Origin: Anisus vortex
Taxonomy: Eukaryota > Mollusca > Gastropoda > Planorbidae
Reading direction: 5' to 3'
DNA: 64,000 bases
Assembly: GCA_949126835.1 (NCBI GenBank)
Contig: OX421492.1
Span: 38,460,886-38,524,885 of the forward strand
Shown: positions 56,396 through 64,000 of the stretch, piece after piece
Position numbering within the stretch: the stretch's first letter is position 1
Layout: each line of letters opens with the position of its first letter
The notes under the pieces: model-generated
What the model saw: the letters and a program-made list of their open reading frames with translations, nothing else
Told to the model about the DNA's origin: nothing
The model's database searches: none
Program-made: the position numbers and the translations under genes

Positions 56396-59300
56396 GGGGC
56401 CTATATGTCTCTCTCTCTCTCTCTATATATATATATAGTATATTATATAGGACTAATATTATTTTTTTTAAAGTAAGCAAAAAAAACAACAACTAAAAAT
56501 AACATCTTGAAAAGTTGGGCAGTATTTTAAACTTGCGTTTACAGCACTATGCCTAAGCTGGGTAGGCCTACATTCCTACATCTTAGACGCTCTTTCTATA
56601 AGGTATAAAGAAGACAAAATATTTTTGCATCCTACATTCACGATAAAGCTTTCGGAAAGACAATCCTGTCCCTCGCAGTTTGCAATAAATTCAATAATGG
56701 TCAAAGAAAAATTCCCTCTACTCCACTGACTTGTAATGTCTACAATATATAAGTTATTATTATAAGTTGGCTATAAAGTTAGAATTGGAGCAGGAGAATT
56801 AAGCCTAATACTAATAAATATAAGGCTAAGCTAAGGGGCACTGCTGTGCATCATTTGTTTATCATTAGCCGTTAGCCTAATCATTAAAAAGTTAAAGCCA
56901 AAGGGACTCAAAGTCACTACCTTATAAAGCTTATTATGCCTTATACTTATACTAGCAGATATGTGCCCGATTCTCCGAACGGGCTTTGTATAGACGATGC
57001 TTGACACATTATAGTTTTGTATTTTTTTTTGTTTGTTTTTGTGGTCAGTATTTATTTATTTATTGTTGTTTCGCAGACTTTAATATACACCAGTTCAATA
57101 TAGATCTACAACTAAAAAGGAAAAAAAAATAGAATCAATTTTTTTTATTTCTTGGTCAAAGTATGACCATTGTGATCTAAGGGTGTGAGTTTATTGGGTA
57201 ATTGAACTCTTTCTGTTAAACAGAACTCACATAACATTTCAACAGTACTTTTAATTTAAAAATGATTGTTTGATATATTTTTTCGCGACAACATTAAGTC
57301 GTAGATCTATGTTTTTTTTGTTTTTTTTTGATGTTGTTATTTGCTATTTATTTATTTATTGTTGCTTAATTTAAAAAAGTTTAAAAAGTTGGTCCCGGCA
57401 ATTTAAACATTACCTGGCAATTTAAACATTGCCCGTTACCAAGGTTATAAGCCTAAAGGTGCCCAGTTCTTAGAACTGGCTAAAATAATTTTTAAAGACA
57501 CTGTAGGTACCCATGGAGTTATAAACAATAGTCTTAAGCGGTGATAAAGTATTTTCTGGTACTTTAAACCATTTAAATATTGCCCGGTACAAATAACGAC
57601 GCAAATTAAAACAAAATTTTTTACGCTTCTTGAAATTTCCCGTTACAAAATTAATTTTAGTTATTTACGACACTTATTCAATTTAAACATGATTGAAATG
57701 TATTCCCGTCAGTGAGAAAAAATCTGTGCGCATAGTTTGATGACGTCATTTTAAACATGAATCAAAATGTTCCTTTCTTTGATAAAAAATCAATGCACAA
57801 ACTTTGATGACGTCATCCTGAAAATAATCTCAACGCCATCCTTTTTTGTTCATTTTGTGAAGACAAATTATATAAATTTGATACTGGCAATTTCAATATG
57901 AATCAAAAGTTGTGCTTGAATTTGAGTTTTTTTACCAAACTGACCATTGCGATCATTTTTCAAAAATGTAAAACCTTGACAGTATTGACCGCATTAAGAC
58001 AAAGAATATTTGAAGCAAATTTCATGTCATTCTGTACAGTATTAAAAAAGATTATGCGGTATGTAGGCCTACACACATACACCTTATGAGATTTATATAT
58101 ATATATGATATATTATGATAGTTTATAAGGCTATATTTTAACTGCCTCAATTACTATAAAGATCTTTTTATCCTGAATACGAAAATCGAGGTTTTATTAA
58201 ACGGCTCCGTTTCTGTAATGTAAACAAAAAAATTTGAAATGTTGAAAATTGAGATTTTTTAATTAAAAAATATTACCTCCCTTTGAAATTGTGTGTTGTA
58301 AATTTAACATGAGTTACCTCCTTTGGAAATTGTGTTACGTCCCTTTGGTTTGTACTGCACGCTTCTGGGACCAGATTTTTAGCAAGTATCGGTTAGTTTC
58401 TAAGCTTTCTTAGTATTTGTTAATGATTAGTGTTAGCCTTGAGCTCTCACACTTCCGTACTTTTGGTGGGCGTCTAGGGATGATTCTTATTCTGTCCAAC
58501 GGGAACCTATGTCTCTCTGACTATAGAAATAACTGCCAGCGATTCTTCAAGTAGATCGAACTAGATTATTTTTCAATTACCTTCAAGCAACTGCATTTAC
58601 AACAAGACAGACTCCTTGACGTGTAAATTTAATGTAGACAACTTGTATTCAACAAGTAAAACTGTGTAAAATACATGGAATACAAACAGAGCAATGTTTA
58701 ATGTGACTTATCAAGTCGGAAGGTGGCTATAGAATGCGCGCAGGCTAGGCTGCAGACTGTTTTTATACTCCCCTACTTTAGTGTAGCTGGTTCTAGAAAA
58801 GTAGGCTTCTAAAAAATTCCAACTGAAATTTTTTTCGTGTGGGGCTATTGATAAGTGTCTTAAGAAGAGCGGCAAACTATTAAAAATGAAAAAAAATTTT
58901 TTTTGTTGAAAAAAAAATTTATAATTTGTATTGTCTTTACAAAAGCCTTGTGACGTCACAGGCTGATCAAACACAAGTAATACATTATTGTCTGCCGCAC
59001 TTCTTAATTAAGACACTATCAATAGCTCCACGTACCAAAATTTTCGATCAGAATTCCTTAGAAGCAATAAAAAAATAAAATTACTCTTACCATATTTAAT
59101 AAGATATAGGACAAAAGAAAAAAAAAGAAAAAAATCTTATTCCCTAGATCACGACACCATGCTGTCATGCTCGTCTCCTAATGTTAATACTCCTGGCCCA
59201 AGATATGGCCAGGTTGGCTCTGTATAGCCAAATTAAAAAACTACAAAGCTCTCCCTACCATGAAACCTAACCAATACTAAACATTAAAAATACCACAAAC

Positions 59301-59803
59301 CTATCCCTATCGTAGAAACTAACCGCTACTGGGGAAAAAGTCTGGTCCGAGAAGTGCGTGGTACACGGAGTGTGTGTGTGCGTTTGATATTATGGGGATA
59401 AAAGAAAAAATAAACAAATCAAAGGGATGTAACACAATAAAACACAAAGTGCTCAAGGGAAGTAAAATTATTTCATAAGACATGCAAATTAACAAATATT
59501 CAACATTAAATGAAAAATCACAGAAAAGGAACCGCTCAATGAAACCTTGAATTGATTTTCGTATTCAGGACAAAAAGATCTTTAAAATGAAAAATCTATA
59601 TGAAACTTTAAAAAAATAGAACCAATTACACCAAAATATAACCAGTTATAGCCTACTTGTAGTATTAGTAGCTAGATCTAGCTAGTATATTTTTATGTTA
59701 ACTATTGTTAACTAAGACCTAAGTTAAGTATGCCTACCTTTAAAACAGATCTGGAGGCACAGAGCGAACGTTGAAAAGCTCTTAAGAATAGGATACTTTT
59801 CAT
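52943..59803 (-). CDS. MCEE: Methylmalonyl-CoA epimerase, mitochondrial, complete, 6 exons
   Basis: The enzyme interconverts (2S)- and (2R)-methylmalonyl-CoA between propionyl-CoA carboxylase and methylmalonyl-CoA mutase in mitochondria. Exons (minus, 5' to 3'): 59803-59738, 55220-55173, 54248-54141, 53922-53863, 53303-53217, 53095-52943. Every exon begins and ends in phase 0, giving 173 residues, close to the human 176. Exon 1 encodes MKSILFLRAFQRSLCASRSV, a Ser/Arg/Leu-rich presequence without acidic residues, as expected for mitochondrial import. The VOC-fold domain begins LGKLNHVALVTPDLDKSAAL, with the metal-binding His of LNHVA. Then come LLHPLGENSPIQAFLNKNKS, GGMHHICIE (second ligand region) and GAHGKPVVFLHPKDCDGVLI with final ELEQA (the last Glu ligand). 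These match vertebrate MCEE almost word for word. Exon 1 lies 4.5 kb upstream and was assigned by its GTAGGC donor, start codon and presequence. Confidence 0.93.
54328..54542 (-). mobile_element. SINE family 1 in MCEE intron 2
   Basis: Plus-strand wording TGGGGTAAGTGAAGCAGCAT, TTTCTGTGGCCGTGGCATAA, CCAGCCACCTTTACTTTTTC, CATCAGAGCTGGGTAGATTC and CCAGGATTTGAACACAGGAC is the complement of the SINE. The B box is reduced to GTTCAAATCCTGG. It lies in the same orientation as MCEE, between exons 3 and 2. Confidence 0.8.
55893..56112. mobile_element. hAT-type MITE with CAGGGGCGAAGCCA termini, copy 2
   Basis: The left end CAGGGGCGAAGCCACAGGGG and the right end TTTCTGGCTTCGCCCCTG are inverted. The interior has GCTAAGCCCCCCCTGGAATT, GGTAAATGTTTGTTACGCGA and AGTTCAGCCCCCC, matching 18,926-19,108. 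The shared word CGAGTAA lies near both ends, but no exact 8-bp duplication is seen. It sits in MCEE intron 1. Confidence 0.8.
56355..56440. repeat. (TA)n and (TC)n microsatellites
   Basis: A (TA)n tract of about 30 bases at 56,361-56,392, then TATGTAGGGGCCTATATG, then (CT)n and a second (TA)n tract to about 56,437. It lies in MCEE intron 1. Confidence 0.9.
56960..57900. other. MCEE intron 1, repeat-like but unclassified
   Basis: Contains ATACTAGCAGATATGTGCCC with CGAACGGGC (a pattern reminiscent of interspersed repeats in other invertebrates), and a direct repeat GGCAATTTAAACATTNCC at about 57,398 and 57,417. It also has two diverged tandem copies of a unit ending GTTTGATGACGTCATYYT (57,738 and 57,800). 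No gene was seen in the intron outside the listed elements. Confidence 0.35.
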
Positions 59804-60706
59804 TCTCCTAAAATAACTAGTCTAGTGGTTTAATCTTAAGCAACTGTTACTTGTATTTTGGCTTAAATCACAGCTCACAATTTTAAAGGTGACTAAAAGT
59901 TCACCGAAAGCGTCTAAGTGACTCTAAGTAAGGGCAAGGGCTTTTACGTGATTTAAAATATAGTAAACAAAGTCAATGGGAGACTACTCTAATAATCTAA
60001 TATTATACTATGTTCTTTACCCCTGGGAAACTCGGAAAATCCAAATAGGAATAATTGAATATAAAATTCCGGTTTCTGAAAATTTGCATGTTAAAACTGT
60101 TTGTGTTAAACTTTTATTTATGCGTCATTAGCAATCTATCAAGCTTTGACTTCAGGAACGATGTAAAGAACTCAAATATGTATAGATAAGTGCACCTCCC
60201 TCCCCTCAAAAAAAAAAAAAAAAAAAAAAAAAGAAAGAAAGAAATGTAAAATCGGACCAATTCTTAAATGGGAACACTTCCTACTCGGAAATTCCGAGTT
60301 GCTGAGTTTTTAAGGGGTAAAGAACAAACCATTATAATATCATGTTGTGCTGATTAAAGTAAAAAATAAAATGGCAGTGACGATTATTTAACTTAGGGAA
60401 TTTTCTTTTCGTGTGCGTGTGCCGCAGGTGGTATAAAACCACGATTGTCGATGCTATTGTCTCATAAAAGTGGTAACCTAAATAAAGATCTGAAATTTTG
60501 AGGTCCCCTACTCCCACTCTTTTTAATAAGAGTATTCCCAATCATCGACTATATAAAAAAGCGAATTTCCGTTGGAGAGAATTGCTAGATTTCGCAAGAC
60601 TGACCTACACCTTTCACATAAAAACACTGGCGTCGTTTTTCAATTGTTAAAACATAATAAGAGGAACTGCAAGTATACAATGTTGACAAATATATGATGT
60701 GCTACA
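59804..60706. promoter_or_regulatory. Divergent upstream region shared by MCEE and PIGO
   Basis: The start codons of MCEE (minus) and PIGO (plus) are 903 bp apart, so both 5' UTRs and promoters should lie here. I see no TATA box at an obvious place and no CpG-rich island. A foldback element (60,012-60,325) occupies a third of the space, and a long A tract lies at about 60,208-60,232. PIGO's leader has an upstream ATG at 60,680 (ATGTTGACAAATATATGA), giving a five-codon uORF. Confidence 0.45.
60012..60325. mobile_element. Candidate foldback/MITE with GTTCTTTACCCCT termini
   Basis: A perfect 13-bp inverted terminal repeat GTTCTTTACCCCT (60,012-60,024) / AGGGGTAAAGAAC (60,313-60,325) encloses 314 bp. 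Just inside, AAACTCGGAAAATCC on the left is echoed by GGAAATTCCGAGTTGCTGAG on the right. No flanking duplication is certain. It lies between the divergent MCEE and PIGO genes. Confidence 0.5.
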
Positions 60707-63700
60707 ATGCTTGTACCAAAAATATTGTCGATATTGATTTTTATATTTCTACTCTCTTTGACCGGCATTTTAATATTTCTCAAAGGTTTTTTATTGTCGA
60801 GGTCTGTGATAGAAAGCAAGAGTGAGTGTCTCGTGGAGTTTGCACTCCGAGCCGAAGACAATCACTCACACCATGCTAAAGGTTGTTGGATGCATAGTCG
60901 TTTCAAACGAGCAATCATTGTATTGATTGATGCATTAAAATATGACTTTATGGATTACAATGAATCCATTGCCAATGACGACAGAAATGACCTGTATTTC
61001 AAAAACAAGTTACCAATTTTGCACGATCTACAGTTGAAAAAACCACTCAATACCAGGTTATATAAATTCCTGGCTGATCCGCCGACAACTACAATGCAAC
61101 GGCTAAAGGGATTAACTACTGGCAGTCTACCCACATTTGTAGATGCAGGAGCTAATTTCAAAAGCTATGATATTACAGAGGATAACTTCATAGAACAGCT
61201 TGTAAGGCAAAATAAAAAAATAAAATTTTTCGGTGATGACACATGGCTGGGCTTATTTCCTAACAAGTTTTACAAATCATTTGGATTTCCTTCTTTTAAT
61301 ATAAGAGACCTACATTCAGTTGATGATGGTATTCTTGGCAATATCTATCCTGAGATGAAGAAGTCAGACTGGGATGTTATAATAACCCACTTTCTGGGAG
61401 TGGATCATTGCGGTCATCGTTACGGTCCTAATTATCCAGCGATGAGAGACAAACTACTGCAAATGAATATATTTTTGAGGTTGATACATTTTAACATTCA
61501 TTTTGTCATTTATAAACAAATTAGAATCTTTTCTTTAAGAAAATGTTCACTTCATGTAAAATCACTTTACTTTAGAAGGCTACTTTACTATTACAATTAC
61601 AAGCCTTTCTGTCGCCAACCTCTTTTTATTACCTCCTCACTGCCTTACCTTATTTCATTATTTCTTTGTACCCTCTGTATACCCTGAATGGGATACAGAG
61701 TTAGTTCAGTTAGCTGACGTATAGAATGTGACGTGCGAGTTATTTTTATTAAATAAATCTAATTGACGGTAGTAATTCTCACAACGCTAAGACACATCAA
61801 ACAACACTCCTTTGTTTTATAAACGAAAATGTTCTTTTAATATAGTAGATTGAAAGAATGAATAGGGCCTATAAAAATAGTCCATAGTCTCCTTCAGAAT
61901 ATTACACAGTAAACCAAACACTTAAAATTTAGAACACAACCTTCCAGTCACTATCTCATAACCCAACTCTCCACTCCTTTCATAGGCTACTACATACGCC
62001 AAGTCACCCAGTCATCATTCGCCCACTATAAAAAAACAAACACGCTACTGACAGACAATGCTCCGTTACATAGAAAGTAAATTAGAGTGTTTTTAGACTT
62101 AAAAAGATATATATATAAAATTCTAAATACACTTTACGCTTGCTAATCTCTGTACAAAAGTTAAAAATGGTTGCGACTACATTCTACATCACTGGCTAGT
62201 TTTTCCAATCTCTCCAATACTACTTCCGCCTTATAGGTTAGGTTAGGGTTATCAAACTATTTCAAATTTTTAAATGCGCTCTGAGCTTGCATGCTTGTTG
62301 GCGCTATACAAATGTCATTATTATTATTATTACCACATTTCTTCTTAAATTGCTTTTCACAATTTTCAGCAATATTACTAAGTTAATGCAGGATGACTGC
62401 ATACTTTTTGTGATGGGTGATCATGGAATGACCAATACAGGAGATCATGGTGGTGACAGTAGTGCCGAACTTGAAGCTGGACTCTTTATCTATAGTCCAA
62501 CACAAATTGCATCGTCAAGCCAAGTAATGGTCTTGTTTTATTTAAGTCTATTTATTTATACTTTATATCAAAACATGTAATATTATAAGAGAATTGAAGA
62601 ATGGTCTGCATATTACTAAATATTAATTAGCAAATAGCTTTTTTTTTAAATCATCCTTTTTATACAATACATTAGAAAAAAAAACAGTGAAAAAATTTAT
62701 CCTGGTGAAAGAACCTTACCTTGTTTCCTAAATAGTGCTATGTAAATTAGTATTTGTTAAATTAATAAATTTACTAAAGATAATGTCATTTATATTACTT
62801 AAAAGAAACTCCATCAAGCACATTATTACATGTCTGGAAAGTTTCAGAACTGAGTTGCATATACATCTAATATCTATAAAGTACAGTGGGTAAAAATCTA
62901 GTTTTGACAGTGGCATACTTTACCTTTTCAGAAAGATGACAATGTGGTTAGGCAGGTAGACTTCACACCCACTATATCACTACTTCTAGGCATTCCTATT
63001 CCATTTTCTAATCTGGGAATGGTTATAACAGATTTGTTTACCTACTGTCCATGGTGGAACACTGCCTCAAATGAAATTCGACAAGCTTATCATAAAATCA
63101 AGGTTGGTGTCTTTAACTTGTATATAGATTATTTATATTATAGATATAACCATTTACCAAAATTAATAAAAATGCATTATATTATATTATGCCAAAAAAA
63201 GTATCTGTAGGATTAGGGCTCACCACTTTTCATGGCTATGGCTTACAAGGAAAGTGTGTGGCCAGCACCATAACGAGTTGCCTTTAATTTTTCCCAATAT
63301 CAAGTACTCATAATATAAGAGCTGGGTAGACTCAGGTGCATCCATCTGGCTCATCAGACTCATCAAAATCTTGACAATTTCACCTAGAATGGAACTGTCA
63401 GAACTTTTGACCTTCAGTATGGCAATCTGAGGTACTACCGCTAGGCCACCGTGACCCATATTTTTGTATCTATTCTGCACGTTTAAGTACTTTTTTGCAA
63501 TTTTTTGGTTTCAATTGCTATGCAAATATTTTACTTTCAGGCTCTCAGGTTAAATGCCCACCAGATCAGCAATTATCTTTCAGCATATCAAACACAAGCC
63601 TCAGATCTACCAGTCAAGGAGCTGAAAAACTTACAACAGCTGTTTACAAAGTCGGAGCAAGAAATTCAAAGCTACATCAATTTAATGACTAAAGATGGAG

Positions 63701-64000
63701 TCACATCGGACACCTTATCAAAGTTTAAATCTCTGGAAAATTCATACAAAGTTTTCATCAGAGACACAAGACAAATTTGTGAAAATATTTGGGCAAAATT
63801 TGATTTGAAGTTAATCTTCATGGGTATTCTTACTATAGCTGTAGGGCTGAGCCAAAGTTTTTATTCTCTGATCACATGGACTAATGATGAAGAAGCTCTT
63901 CCTGTTGCTGCTAAATTTCTTCTTGGCGGGTCAGTTATTTATTTAGTGAGTCTTGCAGTGCATTTGTTAATTTTTCCGCCTGCAGTTCCTCTTATGCCTG
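60707..64000 (+). CDS. PIGO: PIGO, GPI ethanolamine phosphate transferase 3, 5' part
   Basis: PIGO works in the ER membrane with PIGF, adding ethanolamine phosphate to the third mannose of the GPI anchor, the point where proteins attach. Exons: 60707-61479, 62370-62523, 62932-63102, 63541-beyond 64000. Phases join and give 519 residues before the window ends (human PIGO is about 1,089). Residues 5-30 form a signal-anchor helix. The lumenal alkaline-phosphatase-like domain shows IVLIDALKYDF (metal Asp75), DPPTTTMQRLKGLTTGSLPT with the Thr nucleophile (about 127-129), FGDDTW (176-180), HFLGVDHCGH (228-237) and GDHGMTNTGDHGGDS from 274, all nearly identical to PIGO and distinct from PIGN or PIGG. 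Exon 4 gives ALRLNAHQISNYLSAYQTQA, an amphipathic spacer, then two hydrophobic helices from about residue 458, the start of the multi-pass region. A plain continuation of exon 1 past 61,479 is intron read-through. Confidence 0.95.
61490..62269. other. PIGO intron 1, nothing else seen
   Basis: The open frame continuing to 61,687 is intronic read-through. The rest is AT-rich sequence without tRNA-like or terminal-repeat features that I can see. Confidence 0.4.
62270..62335 (+). mobile_element. LINE 3' tail (CR1/L2-like) in PIGO intron 1
   Basis: ATGCGCTCTGAGCTTGCATG, then GGCGCTATACAAATGTCATT, then (ATT)n. The motif GCGCTATAYAAATG-YATT followed by ATT repeats is the typical 3' end of L2-clade LINEs. 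The RT fragments at 131-720 and 1,115-1,760 belong to the same broad group. Confidence 0.7.
63208..63462 (-). mobile_element. SINE family 1 in PIGO intron 3
   Basis: Plus-strand wording TAGGGCTCACCACTTTTCAT, GTGTGGCCAGCACCATAACG, TTGCCTTTAATTTTTCCCAA, AGAGCTGGGTAGACTCAGGT is the complement of the family. The tRNA-like head ends as GGTACTACCGCTAGGCCACC (A box on the minus strand). It is antisense to PIGO, and about 40 bp of extra sequence sits in the body near 63,345. Confidence 0.75.

Noticed and set aside
60707..61687. 326-codon open frame as a single-exon PIGO N-terminal protein
   Set aside because: Family similarity stops exactly at 61,479 and resumes in phase at 62,370 after a CAG acceptor. 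The last 69 codons are intron.
1..64000. Endogenous viral or LTR retrotransposon genes
   Set aside because: No integrase, protease, gag-like zinc knuckle, LTR pair or viral structural motif could be recognised on either strand.

Overview
The window looks like AT-rich, intron-rich, transposon-laden nuclear DNA of an invertebrate animal. The four protein genes have ordinary GT-AG introns (plus one GC-AG), and their closest remembered relatives are animal REC8, DUSP11, MCEE and PIGO. The repeat content (two tRNA-derived SINE families, CR1/L2-like LINE debris, very many non-autonomous hAT elements, and the frequent palindrome TAGGCCTA) would fit a lophotrochozoan, perhaps a gastropod mollusc. That placement is an inference, not a demonstration.

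Layout. Bases 1-23,278 hold no host gene that I can recognise. They contain LINE reverse-transcriptase fragments, a dead hAT transposase, SINEs, a 939-bp terminal-inverted-repeat (TIR) element, a 5.4-kb inverted repeat (5,089-10,530) built partly of hAT MITEs, and several minisatellites. A complete REC8 meiotic cohesin gene lies on the minus strand at 32,975-23,279 (19 coding exons, 642 codons, all phases consistent). A transposon-rich spacer (33-41.5 kb) holds a hAT/ZMYM-like element with a target-site duplication (TSD). A complete DUSP11-type RNA 5'-phosphatase gene lies on the plus strand at 41,582-52,078 (11 exons, 631 codons) and ends in nine copies of a 24-residue repeat. Convergent to it is a complete methylmalonyl-CoA epimerase gene MCEE on the minus strand, 59,803-52,943 (6 exons, 173 codons). 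Divergent from MCEE is the 5' part of PIGO on the plus strand, from 60,707 and running off the window.

The four genes serve unrelated processes: meiotic cohesion, RNA 5'-end processing, mitochondrial propionate catabolism and GPI-anchor synthesis. I see no operon-like or pathway logic, only neighbourhood. MCEE and PIGO share a 0.9-kb divergent upstream region, and DUSP11 and MCEE converge with 864 bp between stop codons.

I found no convincing new molecular system. The observations most worth checking are: a triplicated, frame-preserving splice acceptor at REC8 exon 10; the near-identical 24-residue repeat tail of DUSP11; the long nested inverted repeat at 5-10.5 kb; and repeated insertion of hAT MITEs into TCTAGA-like sites. 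All exon models were made by eye from splice consensus, reading phase and remembered protein family similarity, with no alignment run.
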